From: ZC4RG29 sp964521255
GTDB taxonomy: Bacteria; Bacteroidota; Bacteroidia; Cytophagales; Cyclobacteriaceae
Direction of reading: 5' to 3'
Length of the DNA stretch: 40,608 nucleotides
Assembly (NCBI GenBank): GCA_964521255.1
Contig: CAZFRM010000032.1
Location: 1 to 40,608, forward strand
Shown here: piece after piece, positions 1 to 7,798 of the stretch
Position numbering within the stretch: position 1 is the stretch's first letter
Layout: each line of letters starts with the position of its first letter
The notes under the pieces: model-generated
Seen by the model: only the letters and a program-made list of their open reading frames with translations
What the model was told of the DNA's origin: nothing
Databases searched by the model: none
Made by a program: the position numbers and the translations under genes

Positions 1-20
1 CTCTGCCCTCATCCTCTTAA

Positions 21-605
21 AAAACCCACCTTCTAAGAAGGTGGTGGTTTAGTGTTGGTGTTGCTTATCAGTATCCTTTAACTGCACGTACAAGCTTGCA
101 GGTGGAATTATCATACGTTCAAAAGGGACAAAAAGTAGAATTGAAGGCAGAATCTTCTGAGTCAATCTATTTAGATCATAGAAATTTTCTTATTGAATAT
201 ATGGAACTCCCCATCTCTGCAAAGGTTAGCATAACGCGGAAGCCAAAGATTGATTTTTACCTTACGGGTGGAATCAATTTATCGTATTGGATTGGAGGTA
301 AAGTTGATGTAGATGTTTATGCTGATATGCTGGATACAAATCCATATCAATACTCTGAGACATGGCCGATTAAATTTGAAAGTTCTGCCTCGGGGCCTGC
401 AGGTGATACGTTTTATATAACAAATCGCTTTGATATCGGGATTCACGTTGGTTTTGGAACGTTCTTGTTTAATAGGTTTTTTATTGATGCCAGATATGTT
501 ATCGGTTTATCGGAGATAGAATTTTTTAAGGGTGCTAATGCCGGTAACCGGGTTGTTCAATTTTCTATTGGGCTACCTATAAAACTTAAAGTTTCAAAAC
601 AGTAA
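21..605 (+). CDS. 5'-incomplete outer-membrane beta-barrel protein
   Basis: The frame is open from base 21 and ends in TAA at 603-605. The first internal candidate start is TTG at 96, but the codons upstream of it already read like a strand of the same barrel (GVAYQYPLTARTSLQVEL), so the true start is lost upstream. Alternating aromatic and polar residues, the SYVQKG turn and a terminal strand ending IGLPIKLKV match the PorT-like/OMP_b-brl_2 barrels of Bacteroidota, normally about 200-230 residues with a signal peptide. The signal peptide and first strands are missing here. A stop at 18-20 followed by a hairpin at 26-44 lies exactly where the reading should continue, so the contig end may be misassembled or the gene truncated. 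The next gene is another barrel on the same strand, suggesting a tandem family. The family call is from composition and pattern only. Confidence 0.6.
   Translation, partial: KTHLLRRWWFSVGVAYQYPLTARTSLQVELSYVQKGQKVELKAESSESIYLDHRNFLIEYMELPISAKVSITRKPKIDFYLTGGINLSYWIGGKVDVDVYADMLDTNPYQYSETWPIKFESSASGPAGDTFYITNRFDIGIHVGFGTFLFNRFFIDARYVIGLSEIEFFKGANAGNRVVQFSIGLPIKLKVSKQ
26..44. repeat. Short perfect hairpin at the contig end
   Basis: Eight bases (26-33) pair perfectly with 37-44 around a TAA loop. It has no T-tract and sits inside what should be the 5' part of the beta-barrel gene. It may be an artefact of assembly at the contig end, or part of an inserted repeat. Confidence 0.5.
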
Positions 606-706
606 ACTTATAAACATGCTTTGCCGTTGTTCTTCACAGGCAAAGATGGATACACGAAATAGTTAAAGAACTATAGATGTTTAATAGATAAATTAAAAAT
701 GAATAG

Positions 707-1342
707 ATGAAACGAATGATCGGAAAAACAATCCTTACCGTCTTTCTAATTTTTCCTTTCACCCTTGCCATGAGCCAGGTCTCATTCGGTGTAAAAGGAG
801 GGATGAACCTAAACCATTTGGTAATAACCAACCTTCCGGATCAGGTTGAGTATGATACCAAAGCATTGTTATCTTATCATGCTGGTGTTTTCTCTAACAT
901 AAAATTGTCCGATAAATTCTCGGTCATCCCTGAGTTGCAGTTCATTCAAAAGGGATATAAGATGATTGATAATTATGCTACACCATCCTATGAGGCTAAT
1001 CATAAAATCAACTACCTGGAATTGCCTCTGATGATTTCTTACACACCTGTAAAATTATTAAGCATTGAGCTTGGTCCCACGGCCGGGCTGAGCATGGGAA
1101 CAAAAGTGGTGTCTGATGCAGGCAGTAACAGCATCAATGATCTCTATGAAGATTTTGAGTTTGGCCTGACAGGTGGGCTGCGGTTTAATCTCAATGAAAA
1201 GTTTTCTATTACTGGAAGATACTACTATGGTTTGTCAACCATAATGGAAACCTTTTTCACGGAAGATGGCATAACCGGAGAAACTTCAAAAATGTATAAT
1301 CATAATGTTCAGTGCGCGTTGTATTATGTTTTAAAAAAATAA
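707..1342 (+). CDS. Outer-membrane beta-barrel protein (PorT/OMP_b-brl_2 type)
   Basis: This is a 211-residue protein with an N-terminal signal peptide (MKRMIGKTILTVFLIFPFTLAMSQ) and a mature start SFGVKGGMNLNHL, the typical first strand of small Bacteroidota barrels. Further barrel features are the LSYHAGVFSNIKLSDKFS hairpin, the IPELQFIQKGYK strand, the INYLELPLMISYTP strand and a final strand ending in an aromatic plus basic residues (ALYYVLKK). It is predicted to be an eight-strand outer-membrane barrel of unknown ligand. The length matches the family. It follows the partial barrel gene at 21-605, and a secreted protein gene starts 11 bases after its stop, so 707-1947 is probably one transcript. 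Confidence 0.75.
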   Translation: MKRMIGKTILTVFLIFPFTLAMSQVSFGVKGGMNLNHLVITNLPDQVEYDTKALLSYHAGVFSNIKLSDKFSVIPELQFIQKGYKMIDNYATPSYEANHKINYLELPLMISYTPVKLLSIELGPTAGLSMGTKVVSDAGSNSINDLYEDFEFGLTGGLRFNLNEKFSITGRYYYGLSTIMETFFTEDGITGETSKMYNHNVQCALYYVLKK

Positions 1343-1353
1343 AACTTATAAAT

Positions 1354-1947
1354 ATGAATAAACTCTACCGTTGCTTTACAATTTTCTTTATTGCGTTCAT
1401 ATTATTTAACAGTTCTTTCGCACAATACATACCTGTTCCAAGTACCATAAAAACTCCTTATGGCAATGTTCCTTATACAACCTACATGTACAACCGGATG
1501 GACTATTACTATGGTACGAAAAACATCAGCGCTAAATATGAGTTCAAAGCAATAATGAAAAACGGCGAACAGAAGGTTTTTAAATCACGCATAAACCTTG
1601 ATGACTCCATTCACTCGCTTACCTATAAAGAGGACGGCATCAAGAAAAAATTAACACCAAAGGAAACAGTTGAGATATTTCGTTACGGCTTTAGTGGAAA
1701 GAAAATAGTTGGCATACCAACCGATAGCTGCTGGTTATTTAAAGTACTGGAAGGCAAGATCAATGGCTATTCGTTTTTGTCAGAAGAGAGCACCACTTAC
1801 CTCAGCGCATTCCAGGAAGGAGATGGTGAAATACTTCCGTTAACAAAAGACAATGTGATGTTTTATGTGGGTGATGATCCGAAGAGAATTAAATGGATAG
1901 AGAAAGGCAATTATGTAAAAGCGATTTTGGATTATAATAAGGAGTGA
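1354..1947 (+). CDS. Secreted protein of unknown function
   Basis: The start is ATG 1354, giving a signal peptide (MNKLYRCFTIFFIAFILFNSSFAQ). A longer reading from 1312 would only add residues overlapping the previous gene. The mature part of about 173 residues is rich in Tyr, Lys and Asp, with repeated beta-strand-like segments and no cysteine cluster or recognisable catalytic motif. I do not recognise the family. The last roughly nine codons (KAILDYNKE) resemble the sequence beside the second copy of the 330 bp repeat at about 4865, so the C-terminus may have been supplied or altered by arrival of the repeat at 1917-2250. The gene is probably co-transcribed with the barrel gene immediately upstream. 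Confidence 0.6.
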   Translation: MNKLYRCFTIFFIAFILFNSSFAQYIPVPSTIKTPYGNVPYTTYMYNRMDYYYGTKNISAKYEFKAIMKNGEQKVFKSRINLDDSIHSLTYKEDGIKKKLTPKETVEIFRYGFSGKKIVGIPTDSCWLFKVLEGKINGYSFLSEESTTYLSAFQEGDGEILPLTKDNVMFYVGDDPKRIKWIEKGNYVKAILDYNKE

Positions 1948-2250
1948 GGGGTGGGTTTGGGCCCTGCCTTTGCCGGCAGGCAGGCTCACCCGTCCATATG
2001 TGTGCGGCATCCAAACTTGCAATGCCCTCTCCCCCGAAATAATCGGGACAGGCAAAGGAGAGGGAAATAGTGTGTAGGTTGGATAAATTTATTTGATATC
2101 TTTTTTAATAGGTGACAATGTATATTAAGCCTTTAAGCACTACGAACTTTGTTCTCCTCTCTTTTGGAGAGGGGCATTCGAAACTTTCAAGTTGCAGGAA
2201 TTTGGATGGGGTGAGCCTGCCTGCCGGCAAAGGCAGGGCCCGAAACACAA
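1917..2250. repeat. Long imperfect palindromic repeat, copy 1
   Basis: This repeat of about 330 bp has inverted outer arms (1948-2065 against 2145-2250) that share GGGCCCTGCC-type, CCTGCCGGCAGG-type and CTCTCC/GGAGAGG blocks. The centre is AT-rich (2066-2144). The same arrangement recurs at 4861-5185 with a nearly identical centre. A 37-base block at 2027-2063 is found in the other copy in inverted orientation (5066-5102). It encodes no transposase and is best described as a MITE-like or other non-autonomous intergenic repeat. It touches the 3' end of the gene on its left and the 5' end of the gene on its right. Confidence 0.7.
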
Positions 2251-2255
2251 TCATT

Positions 2256-3785
2256 TTGAAATACCTTTTAACGATAGCACTACTCATTATTTTTCTCCCT
2301 GCCTTTTCCCAGCAAGACAGCACCGCAATACCGGAGCAAAAAAGCATTATTGGATCAGTACGAAAAAAACTCAATCAACTCAGAGGCTCAAATGTTGCTG
2401 ACACAATCAAGGTAAAATCTTTAGCGTCTGACTCCCTTGCATTAAAGGGATCAAAGACAATCGATTCAGTTAGTGTGAAGATTGATAAATCAAGACAAAG
2501 CCTCGAAGAGAAAGCGCAATTGCAAAACAATCTTGACACACTACAAAGTGCTGAGTGGGGAGAAAAGGTGATTCAAAAAATTGATTCCATACAGGATGTA
2601 CCTGACCTGCCTGCCGGGCAGGCAGGTGCAGAACTTTCTAAAATAGAAGACAAAATCAACAAACCACAGCAATTCATCAATCAGAAAACGGATAGCATCA
2701 CCTCATTGTTAAACAGACCCGCTGAAGTAGTTAATAAGAAAATCGACGACGCTCTTGACAAGGCAAACAACAAGATCGACAGCCTTCAGAACAGGGCCAT
2801 GAGCACAGTGGAGACAACCGAAAACAAAATCCAAGGGAAGGTAAATAAAGTTACGGATGGTGAGATCCATGTTCCGGGGTTGGATAAAAGTAAGATAACC
2901 GATGTTGGCATTGATGATGTTTCTATAGGGGACGGCTCGCCACTTAAAGAAGTGGAACTGGGAGAAAACATCAACGTTGATGTTCCCGGATTAAATACGG
3001 AATCCTTAAACCTGGAAGTTTCTGAAATCAAGCAATTGGATATCAATAAGTCCATTGACATACCGGATGCCAATAAAATCAAAGAGCTTACTGAGGTTAA
3101 AGAAGTGAATGAAGTCAGGCAACAGGTCTCCGGAGAATTAGACAATGTTGACGCTCAACTTGCTGAACTGGAGAAATATGAAAGCGAGCTGCGCAAAGTG
3201 AAGGAAGGAGATTTAACAGACCTTGAGAAACGTTCTGAAAGTGAGCTCATGAAAATCGATGCAATGAAAGGACTAACGGGCGAAGCACAGAAAGCAGCGG
3301 AGCTGCAAGCCCAGCACCAGGCCATGATTCAAAAATACCGCGACAAGAAATTATTGCAGGAAGAGATCAAACGAAAGTTGCAGAATGTTGCAACAGAGAA
3401 AGTCAATCATTTAAGTCCTCAGTTTAAAGAAGCGCAGCAAAATATAGCGACAGCGAAAAAGAAATACGAGGAAGTAGCCAGCCTTAAAAGCGATCTTCCT
3501 AAACGCAGAACAAATTCCATGCGTGGCAAGCCTTTTTACCAGCGCTTACTTCCCGGAGCGACCCTGCAAGTTTACAATAACGACAAAGTGATTATCGACG
3601 GCGGATTACAAATAGGCTATCGTTTCACGAGACGATTGACCGGCGGACTCGGAGGCGTTTACCGCATTGGCATAAGCGATGAATATGAGTATTATGTGCA
3701 AAGCATGAATGTTTTTGGTGGCAGAACCTATGCAGATTGGATGTTTAAGAAAGGATTTTCATTCATGGTGAATTCGAGGCGCTGA
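2256..3785 (+). CDS. Coiled-coil outer-membrane protein, N-terminal part of a frameshifted gene
   Basis: I chose TTG 2256 because it starts a good signal peptide (LKYLLTIALLIIFLPAFSQQ). The frame is open back to GTG 2112 and ATG 2118, but those extra residues are encoded by the palindromic repeat, which may have replaced the native promoter and ATG. After the signal come about 350 residues of Lys/Glu/Asp/Gln-rich, coiled-coil-like sequence with recurrent KIDS/NKID patterns. A beta-barrel-like segment begins near GATLQVYNNDKVIIDGGLQI. The frame stops at 3785 just after KKGFSF. Adding one T to the run at 3756-3759 restores GFFIHGEFEALKVKVDPL and joins it to the next frame, for about 593 residues in total. 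The combination suggests an envelope-spanning or surface protein. No named family was recognised. Confidence 0.6.
   Translation: MKYLLTIALLIIFLPAFSQQDSTAIPEQKSIIGSVRKKLNQLRGSNVADTIKVKSLASDSLALKGSKTIDSVSVKIDKSRQSLEEKAQLQNNLDTLQSAEWGEKVIQKIDSIQDVPDLPAGQAGAELSKIEDKINKPQQFINQKTDSITSLLNRPAEVVNKKIDDALDKANNKIDSLQNRAMSTVETTENKIQGKVNKVTDGEIHVPGLDKSKITDVGIDDVSIGDGSPLKEVELGENINVDVPGLNTESLNLEVSEIKQLDINKSIDIPDANKIKELTEVKEVNEVRQQVSGELDNVDAQLAELEKYESELRKVKEGDLTDLEKRSESELMKIDAMKGLTGEAQKAAELQAQHQAMIQKYRDKKLLQEEIKRKLQNVATEKVNHLSPQFKEAQQNIATAKKKYEEVASLKSDLPKRRTNSMRGKPFYQRLLPGATLQVYNNDKVIIDGGLQIGYRFTRRLTGGLGGVYRIGISDEYEYYVQSMNVFGGRTYADWMFKKGFSFMVNSRR
2605..2627. repeat. Palindrome inserted inside a coding sequence
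   Basis: This 23-base palindrome has 11-base arms around a single G and is of the CCTGCC/GGCAGG family also seen near 1966, 2217 and 13719. It is in frame and encodes LPAGQAG in the coiled-coil protein. Its composition differs from the Lys/Glu-rich surroundings, which suggests insertion. Confidence 0.65.
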
Positions 3786-3787
3786 AA

Positions 3788-4036
3788 GTGAAAGTTGATC
3801 CCCTGGTACAGCAGCATACCAGTAAGGAAGACCTGGAAGATCACGCATACAACGCCTATGGTGGAATAGGAAAGCAGTTTAACATTTCCCGGAAAATCAA
3901 AGGCAGTGTGTTGGGGTTATACCGGTTCGAACTGGATGGCTACATGCCTGCATCCAGTAAAGTAAATGTGCGGTTAGGTTTCCATTACGATTTTGCAAAG
4001 AAGAAAAGGCAATCCTTTTTAGCAAGGGGCAAATAA
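3788..4036 (+). pseudogene. C-terminal beta-barrel part of the frameshifted coiled-coil protein
   Basis: This frame opens immediately after the stop at 3785 and encodes the natural end of the same protein: VDPLVQQHTSKEDLEDHAYNAYGG, then strand-like segments and a terminal strand VRLGFHYDFAKKK. An independent gene of 82 residues is unlikely, because it lacks a signal peptide and ribosome-binding site. The sequence is continuous with the upstream barrel if a single T is restored at 3756-3759. It is either a real frameshift that removes the last barrel strands or a homopolymer sequencing error. The barrel would not close without this part. Confidence 0.65.
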
Positions 4037-4228
4037 GAAACACCCTATCCAGAACTTGTGTTATCATCAATGGCTGAAGTTATACCATACAGCAGATAAA
4101 GCGTTCAGCAGGCTACAAATGAATCGGTAGTACTCTTATAAATAAGGTTAAGGGCTATGAGAGGAAGAAATCAACAAATACTATTCCATTGGGATAAAAA
4201 AAAGAACAGAAAACAGATGTGAAATCGT

Positions 4229-4236
4229 TATCTTTG
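4229..4236 (+). promoter_or_regulatory. Bacteroidota-type -7 box for the toxin-antitoxin operon
   Basis: TATCTTTG fits TAnnTTTG and lies 20 bases before the antitoxin ATG. No convincing TTTG -33 element lies at the usual spacing, so this is a partial match. Confidence 0.4.
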
Positions 4237-4256
4237 GAAGACCAATTTTTAAAACT

Positions 4257-4502
4257 ATGGACATCCAGACAGAGAAATTACACCTGATTGAGGAACTGGC
4301 AAGGATACAGGATATCCACATCATTGAACAGATAAAGCAATTGTTAAAACAAAAAAATAACCCGGTAGTTGGATACGAAATTAACGGCGATCCCATTACC
4401 CGAAAACAATTGATCAAGCGAATAGAGGAAGCAGAAAAACGAATTGACAATGGAGAATACGTTACCCAGGAAGATTTAGAAAAAGAATCAGAGAATTGGT
4501 AA
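4257..4502 (+). CDS. Putative type II antitoxin
   Basis: This 81-residue, strongly charged and mostly helical protein lies directly before a RelE/ParE-like toxin. Its stop (TAA, 4500-4502) overlaps the toxin ATG by one base (TAATG), the coupling expected of a toxin-antitoxin operon. The second half (RKQLIKRIEEAEKRIDNGEYVTQEDLEKESENW) resembles the toxin-wrapping helix and acidic tail of RelB/ParD-like antitoxins common in Bacteroidota. I see no clear ribbon-helix-helix or helix-turn-helix DNA-binding motif; the N-terminal helices may serve instead. A -7 box lies just upstream. The role is inferred mainly from position and composition. It would neutralise the toxin in the cytoplasm and possibly repress its own operon. 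Confidence 0.7.
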   Translation: MDIQTEKLHLIEELARIQDIHIIEQIKQLLKQKNNPVVGYEINGDPITRKQLIKRIEEAEKRIDNGEYVTQEDLEKESENW

Positions 4503-4813
4503 TGAAGCTATATCGGGTAATCTGGGATAGCAAAGCTAAAGAAGCGTTAAAGGCAATAACCCTATTCATCAAGGAAGAATCTCCCACTGCAGCAAAAAAA
4601 GTCAGGAGAGAACTTTTGAAACTGACAGCCAGTCTTAAACATATGCCGGAACGATTTTCAACGGAGCCTTATCTTGAGCATAAAGGAAATGATTACCGAT
4701 CCATTTCTAAATGGAGTTACAAAATTATTTACAGGGTAAACGAAAATGAGGTAAGAATTTTAGAGATCGTTCACACGAGCAGAAATACAACAATAATCGA
4801 AGCTGTCGAGTAG
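4502..4813 (+). CDS. RelE/ParE-family toxin
   Basis: The start ATG at 4502 overlaps the antitoxin stop; an alternative TTG at 4496 would add two residues. The 103-residue length and layout fit the RelE/ParE superfamily. An N-terminal strand (YRVIWDSKAKEALKAI) is followed by a helix (SPTAAKKVRRELLKLTASLKHMPERF) and the terminal strands (YRSISKWSYKIIYRVNENEVRILEIVHTSRN). The family includes ribosome-dependent mRNA interferases (RelE) and gyrase poisons (ParE). The IIYRVNENEVRILEIVHTSRN ending is common to both, so I do not choose. The reading frame looks intact. The pair lies between two copies of a palindromic repeat, which could have helped it move or be kept. Confidence 0.85.
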   Translation: MKLYRVIWDSKAKEALKAITLFIKEESPTAAKKVRRELLKLTASLKHMPERFSTEPYLEHKGNDYRSISKWSYKIIYRVNENEVRILEIVHTSRNTTIIEAVE

Positions 4814-4860
4814 CCCTTCATGCGAACTGAAATGAGCGAAGTAGTCTGAGAAAAAAAATT

Positions 4861-5185
4861 ACGCGAAAACGATTTTGAATTATAATGGAGAGTGAGGTTG
4901 GGATTGGGTGTGAGCCTCACCCATCCAGGTGTGTGCGGCATCCTGTCTTGCAATGCCCTCTCCGAAGGAGAGGGAAATAGTGCGTAGGTTGGATCAATTT
5001 ATTTTGATATCTTTTAATAGTTGACCATGTATACTAAGCCTTTAAGCACCACAAACTTTGTCTCTCCTCTCCTTTGCCTGTCCCGATTATTTCGGGGGAG
5101 AGGGGCATTCTACACTTTCAAGTTGCAGGAAATTGGATGGGGTGAGCCTGTCTGCCGACAAAGGCAGGGCGCAAAACAAAAGCGA
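4861..5185. repeat. Long imperfect palindromic repeat, copy 2
   Basis: The arrangement is the same as at 1917-2250: flank matching the end of the gene at 1947, a left arm with GAGCCTCACCC and CTCTCC blocks, a near-identical AT-rich centre (about 4975-5060) and a right arm ending in AAAGGCAGGG. The 37-base block at 5066-5102 is the exact reverse complement of 2027-2063 but lies in the opposite arm. Short open frames inside it, including one from 5021, are not taken as genes. Confidence 0.7.
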
Positions 5186-5240
5186 TGCAACAAATTCACT
5201 TGCAGCATCGCCATAGAAAATCAATTTGTGCTAAGTGGAA

Positions 5241-5738
5241 TTAAATCAACTCAACAGCCGAACTCACTTTCCACTCTTTGTTAAGTACGAATGCTTTTTC
5301 GATGCGAAGGCGATACTCAGATTCTTTTAAAGAAAATACAATCGTGAAAGGAGCGGTAGCAAGATTTTGCTGCGGTGTGCTATACTCGATGCGCTCATAG
5401 CTTACTTCACTCCAGTCAATTCCTTTTTTCTTTCCTTCGTTGATGATGCTGGTAAAGGATTCCTTAAGTGAAGGTAGAATTTCGCTTTCATAACGCGCCG
5501 CAAATTCCGCTTTGGCTTCGCTTAATGTATTACCGTAGATGACGGCGTTCTCATCCATTATTTTGTGAAATTCTGAGAGTGTTGGAAACAGGTTCACATA
5601 AGCTTCAATGGAAGAATTTTTCAACGCCGCTACCACTTGTTTACCTACTCGTTCAGAGGAATTTTTTGTAACAAATGGATTAGGTAATGCTGCTGTACTT
5701 AAGATTGCAATTGCCATAAAGATGATGGTTGTTTTCAT
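5241..5738 (-). CDS. Exported protein of unknown function (possible NTF2-like fold)
   Basis: This 165-residue protein has a short signal peptide (MKTTIIFMAIAILSTAALP). The mature part begins SSERVGKQVVAALKNSSIEAYVNLFPTLSEFHKIMDEN and ends in strands YRLRIEKAFVLNKEWKVSSAVELI. An early helix pair followed by C-terminal beta strands with a Trp in the last strand recalls NTF2-like or DUF4878-like periplasmic domains, but this is only a shape argument. No catalytic residues are obvious. The gene starts 23 bases after the cytochrome c lipoprotein gene on the same strand and is probably co-transcribed with it. Confidence 0.6.
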   Translation of the reverse strand: MKTTIIFMAIAILSTAALPNPFVTKNSSERVGKQVVAALKNSSIEAYVNLFPTLSEFHKIMDENAVIYGNTLSEAKAEFAARYESEILPSLKESFTSIINEGKKKGIDWSEVSYERIEYSTPQQNLATAPFTIVFSLKESEYRLRIEKAFVLNKEWKVSSAVELI

Positions 5739-5761
5739 TGTTCTATTTGAGTTAATGTTAT

Positions 5762-6352
5762 TTATTTGTTTGATGTTAATTGAATTTGAAGTTCTGTTGG
5801 TGAGATAGGCATAGGAACAAGATTGTCTACCGGAGGTAACGATTTGAGGTAACTGAACACAGCTTTCATATCATCATCGGTCATGTTCCTGTACATTTCC
5901 CAGGGCATAGGAGGGAGCAGGTCACGAGAGCCTTCAAGTCCTTTATATTTTCCTTTGCGAAGTGCAGTCTTGAATTGTTCAAATGTCCAGTTGCCTATGC
6001 CTGTCTCATGCGGTGTGAGATTAGCAGAGTAGGATACACCCCACGGTCCTACGAACGAGGTCAATCCCATTCCGAACATTACCCAGTCTTTGCTGGATAC
6101 AATTGGAGGTAACTTTTCATTCCTTGGATGGCCTGATAACAATCGTGTTGTATCAAGTTCCATTCCGTGCGTCGAGGGATCCTTAGGTGAATGACAGTCG
6201 TGGCAGGCACCAATGGTAACGAGGTACTTTCCCCGCTTGATCAATTCTTGTTGAGAAAGCTCTGGTTGAACTACTTCTGTTACTTTGCTTTCCTTTTGCG
6301 AATCACAGGCTACAAGGGTAATCAGGTAGCCTATTATCAATAGTTTTTTCAT
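5762..6352 (-). CDS. c-type cytochrome lipoprotein
   Basis: The N-terminus is a lipoprotein signal with lipobox LVAC (lipidated Cys16). A single heme-attachment motif CHDCH (Cys50, Cys53, His54) lies in GKYLVTIGACHDCHSPK, the usual opening of class I cytochrome c domains. The C-terminal part MTDDDMKAVFSYLKSLPPV is the typical closing helix, and Met residues in PPMPWEMYRNM are candidate axial ligands. At 196 residues it is larger than a minimal cytochrome domain because of an inserted stretch with WVMFGMGLTSFVGPWGVSYSANLTP, a pattern seen in membrane-anchored cytochromes serving periplasmic dehydrogenases. It should carry electrons on the periplasmic side of a membrane. The partner enzyme is not in the immediate neighbourhood; the sugar oxidoreductase at 9625 is a possible but unproven partner. 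Confidence 0.85.
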   Translation of the reverse strand: MKKLLIIGYLITLVACDSQKESKVTEVVQPELSQQELIKRGKYLVTIGACHDCHSPKDPSTHGMELDTTRLLSGHPRNEKLPPIVSSKDWVMFGMGLTSFVGPWGVSYSANLTPHETGIGNWTFEQFKTALRKGKYKGLEGSRDLLPPMPWEMYRNMTDDDMKAVFSYLKSLPPVDNLVPMPISPTELQIQLTSNK

Positions 6353-6644
6353 TGTTTGGTTAATTTATGTGTGCTTACACGCAGCCAACAGGATTGTGGG
6401 TCTACGCAAAACGGAGAAAAATCTACGCGAAACCATTAAAGTGATTTGGTACGTTGGATGTTTAGAATCTAATTGATTAGCCAATGGTTTTAAAGGCAGT
6501 TGATATTGTATGGTGTAGGATACACACATTCATACTTCAGAATGGATATGTATCAGTATAAAGTGCGAAAATTAGAATCAACTGTTTGAAACCTCAATCA
6601 AGACCTTTACGTGTTAAGTCACCAGTTACAAAACCCCAACTGCC

Positions 6645-7637
6645 TTGTTTACAGAATACATTATCGTAGACAATCCCAATGTTCCTCCGTCGTTGAAACC
6701 AGAGATTCCTTATGGAGAAAAAATCAATGTGTCATCCGGTAAAAATCTCCCGAAAAATCATCCTGCATCAGGAGTAGAGTTGAATGATATTTATATGCCG
6801 CATGCTACGGTTCGTACCCTGCAAGGCGCTTTCAAACAGAACGCAGTATTTGTCAATCAGAGCAACCAGGGCGCAGATCTTGTTGCCAGTTGTTTCTTTA
6901 TGGATGGCAGTGTTACCACTACGTCAAAAAATTCAAAAAGTTCATTCATAAAAAAAGGGTTTCATTGTTTAAAGTATGATCCCGATAATGAATACAGGCA
7001 TTGGTGCCCTCAGAATAAGTATTTTGATATTGCTCATGTTTCTATTGAGCCTGATTTTCTTTTCAGCTTATTGCCTGATGATGAGCATTGGTCAGTTGAG
7101 TTAAAGGAACGAATTACCCGGGGAGAAAGATTTTTGGCTGATGTCCCGCCTGCAATTTCCGCTGCTCAACAAAGAGCGCTTGAGAATATTATAAATTGTC
7201 CCTTGACCGGAAAGTTAGGATTGCTGATGTTAGAAACATCCCTCATTCAGTTGATGCTGCTCAATGTACAGGCACAGTTTCTTCAGAACTCAGCAAAAAA
7301 AGAAGAGGGTCACACGCGACGCGACCGTGATATGATTGAAGAAGTAAAAGATTACCTGTCGAAGGCTTTTTTGGAAGAGCATTCCATTCCAGATCTTGCT
7401 AAAAGATTTGGAACCAATACCAACAAGCTGATGAGTTTGTTTAAAAAAGTTTTTAACATCAGCGTTTTTGAATACATCAGTGATATGAAAATGAACTATG
7501 CGAAAAGGAAACTTCTTGATGAAGGTTATTTTGTCGCTGATGTATCGCGTGAAGTAGGATATAAAAATCCAAATCATTTCTCGGCAGCCTTCAAGAAAAG
7601 ATTTGGTATCAATCCTTCACGATTGAAATATTCCTGA
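6645..7637 (+). CDS. AraC-family transcriptional regulator
   Basis: The C-terminal third (about residues 225-330) is a classic two-helix-turn-helix AraC domain. The first HTH is HSIPDLAKRFGTNTNKLMSLFKKVF and the second is FVADVSREVGYKNPNHFSAAFKKRFGINPSRLKY. The N-terminal roughly 200 residues form an unrecognised ligand or dimerisation domain of the kind seen in Bacteroidota-only AraC proteins. The start is uncertain. TTG 6645 gives 330 residues and is the only start-like codon between the upstream stop at 6615 and Met51. The last codons lie inside a repeat whose second copy is at 8149-8320. The gene is divergent from the cytochrome lipoprotein gene across about 290 bases in which I see no clear operator. 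The target is unknown. Confidence 0.85.
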   Translation: MFTEYIIVDNPNVPPSLKPEIPYGEKINVSSGKNLPKNHPASGVELNDIYMPHATVRTLQGAFKQNAVFVNQSNQGADLVASCFFMDGSVTTTSKNSKSSFIKKGFHCLKYDPDNEYRHWCPQNKYFDIAHVSIEPDFLFSLLPDDEHWSVELKERITRGERFLADVPPAISAAQQRALENIINCPLTGKLGLLMLETSLIQLMLLNVQAQFLQNSAKKEEGHTRRDRDMIEEVKDYLSKAFLEEHSIPDLAKRFGTNTNKLMSLFKKVFNISVFEYISDMKMNYAKRKLLDEGYFVADVSREVGYKNPNHFSAAFKKRFGINPSRLKYS

Positions 7638-7780
7638 TTGAATCTGGTCTCCAAAGTTATTGCACAGAGGTCTCAAAGGAGGCACAGAGTTTCACAGAGA
7701 ATTTTATAGCAGACGCTTAAGGTTTTTCTCTTGTGTCCTCTACTGAAAATTCTTTGTGATTTCTATGCGATAACTACTAA
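7606..7780. repeat. Intergenic repeat with internal palindrome, copy A (overlaps the end of the AraC gene)
   Basis: This stretch of about 175 bases recurs at 8149-8320 as a direct repeat. It includes the last roughly ten codons of the AraC gene and a segment carrying CACAGAG and its complement as imperfect inverted arms. The two copies flank the element at 7799-8077. Confidence 0.75.
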
Positions 7781-7798
7781 TAGTCAATCATTAGACTT

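Noticed and set aside
2105..2374. Minus-strand frame overlapping the repeat and the coiled-coil gene start
   Set aside because: It is the complement of the better-supported plus-strand gene and palindrome.
5021..5284. Open frame inside repeat copy 2
   Set aside because: It mirrors the same reading in copy 1 and comes from the repeat, not from a gene.
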